A DNA stretch of 23,619 bases. Origin: Anaerolineae bacterium. GTDB taxonomy: Bacteria > Chloroflexota > Anaerolineae > JACIWP01. Shown here piece after piece: positions 15,636 through 22,588 of this stretch. Position 1 is the stretch's first letter. Every line of letters starts with the position of its first letter. The notes beneath the pieces were generated by a model. That model had not been told where the DNA came from. It saw only the letters and a list, made by a program, of their open reading frames with translations, and did no database searches. Position numbers and translations under genes: made by a program. The stretch spans positions 2,708 to 26,326 of the forward strand of contig JACIWP010000005.1 of the NCBI GenBank assembly GCA_014360855.1, in the 5' to 3' direction.

Positions 15636-16742
15636 ATGGCCCACCCGTACCCCACCTCGGTGCACCCCGACCGCCTGCTGGACACCTTCCTGGCGTTACT
15701 GCGCATTGACAGCCCTTCCGGCGAGGAAGCGGCGGTGATGGAGGAACTGCGGCGCCGCCTGCAGGCGCTTGGCCTGGAGACAGAGGTGGACGGCGTTGGC
15801 AACCTGATCGGCCGGCGGGAAGGGGCCGGCGAACCCATCCTGCTGTGCGCACATGTGGACCATGTGGAACCCTGTCGCGGCATCCGCCCGGTAGTGCAGG
15901 ACGGCGTGGTGCGCAGTGACGGCACGACCATCCTGGGGGCCGACGATACCTCCGGCGTGGCCATCATTCTGGAACTGCTGGAGATCGCGCACGAACGGGC
16001 GCGGCAGGGGCAGGAAGTGCCGGCGCTGGACGTGGTCTTCACCGTCAGCGAGGAGACCGGCCTGAAAGGATCGAAGGGGTTGGATATCTCCCGCCTGCGC
16101 GCCCGGCACGGCATTGTGCTCGACATGGGCGGCCCGCGCGGCTATATCACCGTCCAAGGGCCTTCCCACGACCATCTGGAGATAGTGATTCACGGCAAGA
16201 AGTCCCACGCCGCCTGCGCGCCGGAGGAGGGCGTCAACGCCATCCGCGTGGCGGCAGAGGCCATCGCCGCCATGCCGTTGGGGCGCATTGACGAGGCGAC
16301 CACCGCCAACATCGGGGTGATCCACGGCGGGACGGCCACCAACGTGGTGCCGGACCGGGTGGAGCTGAAAGGGGAGGCGCGCAGTCTGGAGGAGGAGCGC
16401 CTGCGCCGGCAGGTGGCGGCCATGCTTCGCTGTCTCGAGGAGGCGGCCGGCCGGCACGGCGCGCGTCTGGAATTCCACGTCGAGCGCAAATACGACGCCT
16501 TTCGCGTGCCGGAAGATGCCCCTATCGTGCAGATGCTCTGCCGGAGCCTGCGGGACTTCGGCGTGGAACCCACGCTGATCCCGACGGTCGGGGGCAGTGA
16601 TTCCAATATCTTCAACGCGCGCGGCGTCCAGACGGTGAATATCAGCACCGGCATGGAGCATGTCCATTCCGCCGAGGAATATATCGCGCTGGATGATATG
16701 GTCTTCTGCACTTCGGTGCTGGCGCATATGCTCGGGATGTGA
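15636..16742 (+). CDS. M20-family metallopeptidase, PepT-like
   Basis: A 368-residue dizinc aminopeptidase-type enzyme of family M20, closest in layout to PepT-like tripeptidases. The first zinc ligand and catalytic Asp are in LLCAHVDHVEP (His73, Asp75). The bridging Asp is in ILGADDTSGVA (103/104), the general-base pair is Glu139-Glu140 in VSEETGLKGSKG, another ligand is Asp163 in VLDMGG, and the last His is in GMEHVHS near the end. The lid or dimerisation domain includes HGKKSHAACAPEEGVNAI (read in parts). ATG 15636 has AGGAG six bases upstream; the open frame further left overlaps recN and is discarded. The gap to recN is 43 bases, so it probably belongs to the same transcript. Cytoplasmic peptide breakdown is the likely job. 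Confidence 0.93.
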   Translation: MAHPYPTSVHPDRLLDTFLALLRIDSPSGEEAAVMEELRRRLQALGLETEVDGVGNLIGRREGAGEPILLCAHVDHVEPCRGIRPVVQDGVVRSDGTTILGADDTSGVAIILELLEIAHERARQGQEVPALDVVFTVSEETGLKGSKGLDISRLRARHGIVLDMGGPRGYITVQGPSHDHLEIVIHGKKSHAACAPEEGVNAIRVAAEAIAAMPLGRIDEATTANIGVIHGGTATNVVPDRVELKGEARSLEEERLRRQVAAMLRCLEEAAGRHGARLEFHVERKYDAFRVPEDAPIVQMLCRSLRDFGVEPTLIPTVGGSDSNIFNARGVQTVNISTGMEHVHSAEEYIALDDMVFCTSVLAHMLGM

Positions 16743-16772
16743 GGCAACCGCGCCGGCGGGAGGGGAAAGGCG

Positions 16773-17708
16773 ATGCAGTCCTGGCTGTTTTCGCTCACCG
16801 GATGGGGGACGGAGGTCATCCTCTGGATCCAGGGGTTCCGCACACCCTGGCTCGATGTACTGTTCAAGGCATTGAGCGGGCTGGGCACCACGTATGCGTA
16901 TCTGGCGCTCCTCCCGCTGGTCTACTGGTGCTTCGACCGGCTGGCCGGCATTGGGCTGGCATATGTGGTCCTGCTTTCGGGCTGGCTGAACGCCGGCCTG
17001 AAGGCCCTCTTCGCCATCCCGCGCCCATCCGATCCCCGCATCATGCGCCTGGAAGAGATCGGCGACCCCTCGTTTCCCAGCGGGCATGCGCAGAACGCCA
17101 TGGCGGTCTGGGGCTACCTGGCCGGCCGGGCGCGCCGCGCCGGCTTTTGGGTACTGGCTGTGCTCCTCATCCTCGGCATTGGGTTCTCGCGCCTCTATCT
17201 CGGGGTGCATTATCCGCAGGATGTGCTGGCCGGCTACCTGGTGGGCGCTCTTTTCCTGCTGGCCTTCGCCCTGGCCGAAAAGTATCTGACGCGCCTGGTC
17301 GGGCCGCTGACGGTGGGGGCGCAGGTGGTGCTGGCGCTGGCCGTGCCGGCCCTGCTGTGGCTTGGCTCGTGGGCGCTGGGCATGCCGGAGGGACAGGGGG
17401 ATGTCAGCCCTGCGGTGGTGGCCGGCGCGCTGTTCGGGCTGAATCTGGGGATTGTGCTGGAGGGGCGCCTCGTGCGCTTTTCGCCGGCGGGGCCGGCCCT
17501 CCAGCGCGCCGGCCGCTTCCTGTTGGGCCTGGTCCTCGTGTTTGCCTTTTACCTCGGCCCGCGCTGGCTCGCCCAGCAGATCCTGCCGACAGCGTATGAG
17601 AGCGCGCCGGTGCGGCTGGCGCGCTATTTCCTGGTGGCGCTGGTGGTGAGCTGGATCGGGCCGTGGCTGTTTGTGAAGGTCGGGCTGGCCCGCCGGCGCT
17701 CCCGCTGA
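16773..17708 (+). CDS. PAP2-superfamily membrane phosphatase
   Basis: A 311-residue integral membrane protein with the full PAP2 signature: motif 1 LKALFAIPRP (Lys77, Arg84, Pro85), motif 2 PSFPSGH (Pro102 to His105), and motif 3 SRLYLGVHYPQD (Arg140, His146, Asp150). Such enzymes remove phosphate from lipid phosphates, including phosphatidic acid and undecaprenyl pyrophosphate, at the outer face of the cytoplasmic membrane. The first three or so membrane spans precede the PSGH loop; four or more hydrophobic segments follow motif 3 (an extended C-terminus of about 150 residues), longer than the minimal enzyme. ATG 16773 is preceded by GGAGGGG. The gene starts 30 bases after the peptidase stop, so co-transcription is likely. 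Substrate is not determinable. Confidence 0.9.
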   Translation: MQSWLFSLTGWGTEVILWIQGFRTPWLDVLFKALSGLGTTYAYLALLPLVYWCFDRLAGIGLAYVVLLSGWLNAGLKALFAIPRPSDPRIMRLEEIGDPSFPSGHAQNAMAVWGYLAGRARRAGFWVLAVLLILGIGFSRLYLGVHYPQDVLAGYLVGALFLLAFALAEKYLTRLVGPLTVGAQVVLALAVPALLWLGSWALGMPEGQGDVSPAVVAGALFGLNLGIVLEGRLVRFSPAGPALQRAGRFLLGLVLVFAFYLGPRWLAQQILPTAYESAPVRLARYFLVALVVSWIGPWLFVKVGLARRRSR

Positions 17709-17716
17709 CGCGAACA

Positions 17717-17743
17717 GCCCCCGCTGTTCATCACAGCGGGGGC
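17717..17743. terminator. GC-rich hairpin between convergent genes
   Basis: An 11-bp perfect stem (17717-17727 with 17733-17743) closes a 5-base loop, 8 bases after the PAP2 stop and 22 bases after the SIMPL stop position on the other strand. Neither strand has a T-tract after it, so efficiency is uncertain. It may act as a bidirectional block. Confidence 0.6.
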
Positions 17744-17765
17744 CCTTGATATGTCTGGATCGTGA

Positions 17766-18602
17766 TTACTGCAGTTCGAAGGTGACCTGAATCTGATAGG
17801 TGATCTCCAGCTCGCCGGGGGAGATGGGGCCGGCACCACCGCCCATACCTTCCACGGCTCGTGGGGCGGGCATCGGATAATAGGATCCGCCGCCGATGAC
17901 CTCGGATATCTGCACCACCCCACCGACCTTGACGCCGGCCAGTTTGGCCAGCTCTTCCGCCCGCTGGCGGGCATTCTCCACCGCCTGGGCGCGCGCTTTG
18001 GCTTCCAGCTCCGTCCGGTCCTCCAGGTCGAAGTTCACGCCCCAGAGGCTGTTGGCGCCGGCGGCCACCGCCGCGTCGATCAGCTCACCCACCTGGTCCA
18101 GCTTGCGGATTTTCACCGTGACCATATTGGAGACCCGGTAGACGCCGGCGGGGGTTTCCGCGGAGCCCTCCGTGCCCTTGGGAGCGGCCGGCATCTCATA
18201 ACGCGGCGGCTCCTCATAGTAAATGCTGTAGTTGCTGGTGGTGATATCCTTCTCCGCGATGTTCAGCTTCTTCAGCGCCGCCATGATCTTGTCCATGCGG
18301 GTGGAGGCATCTTCCATGGCCTGTTCCACCGTGGCGGCGGACACGTTGACGCCCAACACGACGGTGGCGATGTCCGGCGCGGCGGAAACCGTGCCCTGCC
18401 CGACCACCGTGATAGCACGCGGCAGGCCGGCGTCCGCCGGCTGGGTTTGGGTGGATACAGCCGCAGGGAGCGGCGTCGGCGTGACCGCGGCGGCTTCGGC
18501 TTCCGGCATGTTGAAACTGCCGGCGAACTGTGTGCCGAACATGGCGACAGCGGTCAATACCACCACCGTGATGATCAACGCCACAATGTTATTTTTCGAC
18601 AT
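17766..18602 (-). CDS. SIMPL (DUF541) domain protein, exported
   Basis: A 278-residue protein with an N-terminal membrane segment (about 5-26) that acts as a signal peptide or anchor, then a Pro/Thr-rich linker to about 60, and a SIMPL domain from about 62 to the end. Typical SIMPL features are ITVVGQGTVSAAPDIATVVLGV at the start (read in parts), the NYSIYYEEP segment, RVSNMVTVKIRKLDQVGELIDAAVAAGAN and the long helix KARAQAVENARQRAEELAKLAGVKVG near 205-230. The family is periplasmic or extracytoplasmic, folds like BP26/OMP28 and is of uncertain function, sometimes linked to oxidative stress. ATG 18602 has GAGGAGG nine bases upstream. The leader is unusually structured. It follows the Ig-like protein gene after 198 bases. 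Confidence 0.88.
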   Translation of the reverse strand: MSKNNIVALIITVVVLTAVAMFGTQFAGSFNMPEAEAAAVTPTPLPAAVSTQTQPADAGLPRAITVVGQGTVSAAPDIATVVLGVNVSAATVEQAMEDASTRMDKIMAALKKLNIAEKDITTSNYSIYYEEPPRYEMPAAPKGTEGSAETPAGVYRVSNMVTVKIRKLDQVGELIDAAVAAGANSLWGVNFDLEDRTELEAKARAQAVENARQRAEELAKLAGVKVGGVVQISEVIGGGSYYPMPAPRAVEGMGGGAGPISPGELEITYQIQVTFELQ

Positions 18603-18618
18603 CTGTCACAACCTCCTC

Positions 18619-18669
18619 AGGCGTGAAATGGTTTTCTGTTCCCGCGGGTGAGACCCTTCACTCACGCCT
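18619..18669 (-). promoter_or_regulatory. Leader hairpin flanking the SIMPL ribosome-binding site
   Basis: On the coding strand an 8-base arm (18669-18662) is the exact complement of 18626-18619, with a loop of about 35 bases that contains a small GGGT-CTC-ACCC hairpin. The 3' arm touches the GAGGAGG Shine-Dalgarno (18618-18612). This geometry could influence translation; function is inferred, not shown. The rest of the 198-base gap (18603-18800) holds a possible promoter and nothing else I recognise. Confidence 0.4.
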
Positions 18670-18725
18670 TGTAGACGCCCTGGATGCGCGGATGGTTCCA
18701 CCGTTCGGCATGCAGATGCATTTCC

Positions 18726-18734
18726 AGTGTAGCA
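18726..18734 (-). promoter_or_regulatory. Possible extended -10 promoter of the SIMPL gene
   Basis: On the minus strand TGCTACACT gives TG-N-TACACT, an extended -10. No good -35 box is seen about 17 bases upstream. It would produce a leader of about 115 bases including the hairpin above. Confidence 0.4.
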
Positions 18735-18800
18735 GATTTCGGGCGGCGCGAACAGGGGTCAGGGGCGGGTCTCCTCAGGATTTCAGGTTAAAGTTGCGGA

Positions 18801-19529
18801 TTATTTCACCACCTGCACGACGGTCTGGCAGGGTGGGGGATAGTTGCCAGTCTGGTCCACGACGACCAGCCGCAGGGAATAGGTGCCGCCAGGGAGCGGC
18901 CCGGTATCCCAGTGGCCCAGGACGCCGTTGACCACCGGTGACTGATTGGCGAAGAGGAAGGACCATTCCGCCGGCTGAGCGCCGACCCCCATCTCGACCT
19001 TGTAATACTGGAAGCGGTCAATGGAGGCGGTGCCGACGAGCGTCACTACTCCGCTGACGGCCGCGTTCATGCCTGGCGATGTCAACTGCACGCCGGGGTT
19101 GGGGCAGGCCGGCGGCCGCACGGCAGGCGTCGGCGTGGGCGTGGGTTCCGTCGGGGTGGTGGGCGCCGGCCTCAGGCGTGTAGGGCGCGGTGTGGGGGTG
19201 GACGTTGGTGTGGGAGGCGCCGGCGTCGGGGTAATGGTCGGGATGAAGATGGGAAGCGCTGTCGGGGTCTCCTCCTCTGGCAGGGGCATATTGGGCGCTA
19301 CCTGATGCTCGATGAGGTAGACCACGCCGACCACGATCAGCAATACGATGGCCAGGCTGAAGATGCGCATTTCCCGGTTGCGCGCCGCCTCTTTCTCCAA
19401 CGAGAAGATGGCCTGCAGGCGTTCTCGGCGAGCGAGCCAGGCGGCCCGCAGTAATATCAAGGCGATGATGGCGCACAACCCATACAGCCAGACGCTGTAC
19501 TGCTGGACAAGGCGGATGAAAACGGCCAT
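18801..19529 (-). CDS. Membrane protein with Pro/Thr linker and Ig-like C-terminal domain
   Basis: A 242-residue protein I cannot name. Two hydrophobic segments lie at about 14-32 (WLYGLCAIIALILLRAAW) and 54-73 (IFSLAIVLLIVVGVVYLIEH), separated by a basic, Glu/Arg-rich cytoplasmic loop. A low-complexity Pro/Thr linker follows at about 86-135, of the kind that spans the cell envelope. The last 100 residues resemble a small Ig-like beta domain (VQLTSPGMNAAVSGVVTLVGTA, then GGTYSLRLVVVDQTGNYPP), with a possible disulfide between Cys141 and Cys233. The layout places the Ig-like domain outside the cell. It starts 37 bases after the PNP stop, so co-transcription is likely. Similar linker-plus-Ig proteins are common in Chloroflexota, but that is recollection and not tested here. 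Confidence 0.75.
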   Translation of the reverse strand: MAVFIRLVQQYSVWLYGLCAIIALILLRAAWLARRERLQAIFSLEKEAARNREMRIFSLAIVLLIVVGVVYLIEHQVAPNMPLPEEETPTALPIFIPTITPTPAPPTPTSTPTPRPTRLRPAPTTPTEPTPTPTPAVRPPACPNPGVQLTSPGMNAAVSGVVTLVGTASIDRFQYYKVEMGVGAQPAEWSFLFANQSPVVNGVLGHWDTGPLPGGTYSLRLVVVDQTGNYPPPCQTVVQVVK

Positions 19530-19534
19530 TCCCT

Positions 19535-19549
19535 CGTGGGCCTCCCACG
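19535..19549 (-). promoter_or_regulatory. Small hairpin holding the ribosome-binding site of the Ig-domain gene
   Basis: CGTGGG and CCCACG (19535-19540 and 19544-19549) form a 6-bp stem with a 3-base loop. On the coding strand it contains the GGGAGG that would serve as ribosome site for ATG 19529. A second purine run, GAGGGA, touches the start codon. It could be a weak attenuator or translation control, or chance. Confidence 0.35.
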
Positions 19550-19566
19550 GATATGTAATGAACGGT

Positions 19567-20418
19567 CTAGCTCGGGTACAGCCGGCGCAGGACGCCGCGG
19601 ATCACGGCGCGCAGGCGCGGGGCAATTTGCCGGCCGGCCTCCAGCACCTCCTCATGGCTGGCCTCGCGCCGCTCGTCAGGGTCGAAAATGGCCAGGTTGC
19701 TGATGCCAGAGATTCCCAGCACCCGCATGCCGCCGTGCCGCGCCACGGTCACTTCCGGCACGGTGGACATCCCGACGGCATCCCCGCCGATGGAGCGCAG
19801 GAAGCGCAGTTCCGCCGGCGTCTCGAAAGACGGGCCGGCCAGCCCCACATATACCCCTTTGTGCAGGGGGACGCCGGCCTCCTGGGCCGCTTCCAAGGCC
19901 AGCCGGATCAGCTCCCGGTCATAGGCGTGCGTCATGTCCGGGAAGCGGGGACCCAGGCGCTCGTCATTGGGACCGCGCAGGGGGTTCAGGCCGGTCAGGT
20001 TGGTGAAGCCGATGTGGTCGGTGATGACCATCAGGTCGCCGACGCGGAAGTCCGGGTTCAGGCCGCCGGCGGCGTTGGTGACGATGAGGGTGTCCACGCC
20101 CAGGAGCTGGAGCACCCGCACCGGGAAGGCCACCTGGGCCATGGTGACCCCTTCATAATAATGGGCGCGGCCTTGGAGACAGAGAATGGGCACGTTTTCC
20201 AGCGTCCCACACACCAGCCGGCCCATATGTCCCTCAATGGAGGGTCGGGGGAAGTGGGGAATCTCCGCATAGGGGATGACCGCCTGCGCGGCGATATCGT
20301 CCGCTAGCGGATTGACGCCGGAACCCAGGATCAGTCCAACGCGTGCGGGGACGGGGAAACGCTCCCGGATGACGCCGGCGGCGCGCTGATAATCCTCATA
20401 GGTGAAGTGCTCTGTCAC
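19567..20418 (-). CDS. punA: Purine nucleoside phosphorylase (trimeric PNP type)
   Basis: A 283-residue enzyme of the trimeric (human-like) purine nucleoside phosphorylase class, which splits inosine or guanosine with phosphate to give base and ribose 1-phosphate. Seen are the phosphate-binding ILGSG (30-34) and GRAHYYEG (83-90), NAAGGL (115-120), GPSFETPAE with the base-binding Glu199, VGMSTVPE with Met217, and Asn241 in ISNLA; the last three match human Glu201, Met219 and Asn243 with a constant offset of two. Asn at 241 fits specificity for 6-oxopurines. The start is GTG 20418, with AGGAG seven bases upstream. The gene has its own consensus promoter. Salvage of purine nucleosides is the expected role. 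Confidence 0.93.
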   Translation of the reverse strand: MTEHFTYEDYQRAAGVIRERFPVPARVGLILGSGVNPLADDIAAQAVIPYAEIPHFPRPSIEGHMGRLVCGTLENVPILCLQGRAHYYEGVTMAQVAFPVRVLQLLGVDTLIVTNAAGGLNPDFRVGDLMVITDHIGFTNLTGLNPLRGPNDERLGPRFPDMTHAYDRELIRLALEAAQEAGVPLHKGVYVGLAGPSFETPAELRFLRSIGGDAVGMSTVPEVTVARHGGMRVLGISGISNLAIFDPDERREASHEEVLEAGRQIAPRLRAVIRGVLRRLYPS

Positions 20419-20459
20419 GTTCCAACTCCTTCTGCGCCTGGGGCAGGAAATCCATCCCC

Positions 20460-20488
20460 ATTATACGGGCCAGGGACATATGGGTCAA
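20460..20488 (-). promoter_or_regulatory. Sigma70-type promoter of the PNP gene
   Basis: On the minus strand -35 TTGACC (20488-20483) and a perfect -10 TATAAT (20465-20460) are 17 bases apart. The predicted start is near 20453, about 35 bases before GTG 20418. It separates the PNP unit from the upstream hydrolase gene, which ends at 20541. Confidence 0.78.
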
Positions 20489-20540
20489 AGAAAGGGGCGC
20501 GTCACGGCGGCCGGCGCCTCCCCATAGACGCCGGCGCACT

Positions 20541-21506
20541 CTATCTGGTTCCCAATCTCTGCACGAAGGCCTGCACCGCCTCCAGGAACGCCGCTGGACA
20601 TTCCTCCTGCGCCACATGACCGCAGTTTGGGATGACGACCAGTTCGGCGTGCGGCAGTTCGCCGGCCAGCCGGATGCTCTGCTCCGTCGGCACCACGCGG
20701 TCATCGTCGCCCGTGATGACCAGCGCCGGCATGGTCAGCTCGTGCAGTCTACGCTCCAGATGCAGGGGCCGGCTGGCGGCAGTGAGTTCCCACAGCGCCC
20801 GGTCCCAGTTCTGCGCCCGCAGAGGTTTGGTATAGCCCTCGATGATGTCTGAGGTGAGCCGGCCCGGATCATGCCAGGCCAGGTTCAGCAGTTCCATGCC
20901 GCTCTGACGGATGCGGCGCACCAGCAGAGGTCCTAGGTGGCGCGCCTGGGGCGTGCGGAGCAGAGGCAACAGCCAGGCCGGCGCTCCCCCACCGACGTAC
21001 ACGGCCGGGCTGACCAGCACCAGTGCCTGCACCCGTTCCGGATAGGTCAGCGCGAAATGGACGGCGACGGTGCCGCCGGCAGAATTGCCGACCAGCACAG
21101 CTCGCTCCACGCCCAGGGCATCCATCAGCGCACGGGTCAGCTCCACCTGCGCCTCCGGCGTGTAGGGATTGAAACTGCCCCATTCACTGCGCGGAGGGCG
21201 TTCTGTGAGGCCGAAGGCCGGCCGGTCAAAGGCGATGACCCGCCCCATAGACGCCAGGGGTGCCATTACCTCCCGCCAGGAGAACGTGCTGGCGCCGAAG
21301 CCGTGCAGGAGCAGGAAGACCGGTTCGCCGGCGCCCTGCTCCTTATAATGCACGCGGATGCCGTGCAGTTCGATAAAGCGGCTGTCGGGGTCCGCCAGTT
21401 CCTCCGGCGGCACCGTATCCGGGAGCGGCGGCACCGGCACCAGGAACGGCCCCACCAGCAGGAGAAGGATGATGCCGGCGCCGGCCCACAGCAGTGGTTT
21501 CCGCAT
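20541..21506 (-). CDS. Membrane-anchored alpha/beta hydrolase
   Basis: A 321-residue alpha/beta-hydrolase. An N-terminal hydrophobic segment (about 4-24, LLWAGAGIILLLLVGPFLV) probably anchors it in the membrane with the enzyme outside. The oxyanion-hole motif LLLHGFGAS follows at about 65-73. The nucleophile is Ser142 in VGNSAGG, the acid lies in the TGDDDR run (267-269), and the catalytic His297 is in NCGHVAQEE. All three triad residues are present. ATG 21506 is chosen for its GGGAG seven bases upstream. GTG 21524 is an alternative that overlaps the preceding stop (GTGA). The gene is effectively contiguous with the DUF523 gene and probably co-transcribed. Substrate unknown; esterase, epoxide hydrolase or haloperoxidase-like members share these motifs. 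Confidence 0.88.
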   Translation of the reverse strand: MRKPLLWAGAGIILLLLVGPFLVPVPPLPDTVPPEELADPDSRFIELHGIRVHYKEQGAGEPVFLLLHGFGASTFSWREVMAPLASMGRVIAFDRPAFGLTERPPRSEWGSFNPYTPEAQVELTRALMDALGVERAVLVGNSAGGTVAVHFALTYPERVQALVLVSPAVYVGGGAPAWLLPLLRTPQARHLGPLLVRRIRQSGMELLNLAWHDPGRLTSDIIEGYTKPLRAQNWDRALWELTAASRPLHLERRLHELTMPALVITGDDDRVVPTEQSIRLAGELPHAELVVIPNCGHVAQEECPAAFLEAVQAFVQRLGTR

Positions 21507-21520
21507 GTCAGCGCTCCCTT

Positions 21521-22492
21521 TCACGCCACGTCCCGGTCTTTCCCCGAGTCCATCGGGCTGACCAGGGCGATGGGATATGGTTCGAAGAAGACCTGACGCG
21601 CCAGATAGGGCTCTTGGAAGCGAGCAACCCAGGCGCGCAGGATATAGAGCGGCGTGCTGAGCGGCACGTGCCGGCCGCGGTAGCGTTCCAAGGTGTCGAG
21701 GAAGAGGGCCTTCTCCACCGGCGTCAATTGAGCCGAGAAGTAGCCCAGGGCATGCATCAGCACATTGATGCCGGCGGTGCGGCGCGGCGGCCGCGCCAGG
21801 GCCTCCCAGAGCAGGTGTTCGTAGGAATCAAACGCCTCCGCCGCCGGCCGGCGCCCTGGATTGGCCACAACCCGGCCCATGGCCTGCAGGCGCGACTGGT
21901 TGTAGGCCATCAGCAGGAGCTTGTGCTCGGTGTGGAAGCGCACCAGCTCCTCCATGGTGCCGGCGGCTTTGGCCTGGCGGAAGCGCGCCAGGGTGAAGAG
22001 CTTGATCAGGAAATGATCGCGCAGGGTCGCGTTGGTGAGCCGGCCCTCGTCCTCCACCGCCAGATGGCCGAAGCGTTCCAGCACCGCCTGGCCGAAGAAG
22101 CCGGCGCCCTTGCCGACCGGCGTCTCACTCCCCATGTCAGCATACAGCTTGACATCCTTGATGCCGCAGGAGGGGGAACGATTCTTGAGGATAAAGCCGT
22201 CCACCGCCGGCAGGCCGGCGAGGAAGGAAGCCGCGAAGTCCTGCATCGCTTCGGTGATATCGCGGCCGGTCTCGGGCTGGACCAGCCGGCGCTCCCCGCC
22301 CCGCAGGATGACGCGGATAGGGGGGCGCGGCACCCCCAGCCCCAGCTCCACCTCCGGACATACTGGCAGGAAATCCACAAAGGGCCGCAACTGCTCGACG
22401 AACGGGTCCGGGATCATCTGGCCGTTATAGCGGCAGGCGGCAAACCCCAGACACTTGCTCACCACCACCTGAGGGCGCACCGATGCGTGCAT
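21521..22492 (-). CDS. DUF523 (TudS-like)-DUF1722 fusion protein
   Basis: A protein of about 323 residues with two domains. The N-terminal half (about 8-150) is DUF523. It keeps four conserved cysteines (Cys14, Cys20, Cys45, Cys109) in SKCLGFAACRYNG, VCPEVELGLG and NRSPSCGIKDVKLY. DUF523 proteins characterised as TudS carry a [4Fe-4S] cluster and remove sulfur from 2-thiouracil. The C-terminal half (about 182-305) is DUF1722, recognised by the FHTEHKLLLMAYNQ and MHALGYFSAQLTPVEKALFLDTL blocks (read in parts); its function is unknown. The fusion is known in databases. ATG 22492 is chosen because AGGAG lies 10 bases upstream; ATG 22501 has it only one base away. It lies after the xerD terminator and before the hydrolase. 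The desulfidase activity is inferred from the family. Confidence 0.88.
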   Translation of the reverse strand: MHASVRPQVVVSKCLGFAACRYNGQMIPDPFVEQLRPFVDFLPVCPEVELGLGVPRPPIRVILRGGERRLVQPETGRDITEAMQDFAASFLAGLPAVDGFILKNRSPSCGIKDVKLYADMGSETPVGKGAGFFGQAVLERFGHLAVEDEGRLTNATLRDHFLIKLFTLARFRQAKAAGTMEELVRFHTEHKLLLMAYNQSRLQAMGRVVANPGRRPAAEAFDSYEHLLWEALARPPRRTAGINVLMHALGYFSAQLTPVEKALFLDTLERYRGRHVPLSTPLYILRAWVARFQEPYLARQVFFEPYPIALVSPMDSGKDRDVA

Positions 22493-22520
22493 GGGGATCA
22501 TTCTCCTGTGATGGTCGTCG

Positions 22521-22557
22521 TTGACAAAATTCCCGCAGGGTGCTCCTCCTGCGGGAA
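22521..22557 (-). terminator. Intrinsic terminator of xerD
   Basis: On the minus strand a 10-bp stem (22557-22548 with 22539-22530) closes an 8-base loop and is followed by TTTTGTC. It lies 32 bases after the xerD stop. No good promoter is seen between it and the DUF523 gene, so some read-through is likely. Confidence 0.75.
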
Positions 22558-22588
22558 AGAACAGTCGTCATCACACCATGGGCAGTGC

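Noticed and set aside
13865..16126. Long open frame of 753 codons on the minus strand
   Set aside because: It is antisense to recN and the M20 peptidase gene, which have complete motifs and ribosome sites. High G+C leaves long antisense frames open; the translation is low-complexity with no family features.
19080..19250. Tandem repeat DNA
   Set aside because: The GTGGGCGT-like tract simply encodes the Pro/Thr linker of the minus-strand gene; unit length is irregular.
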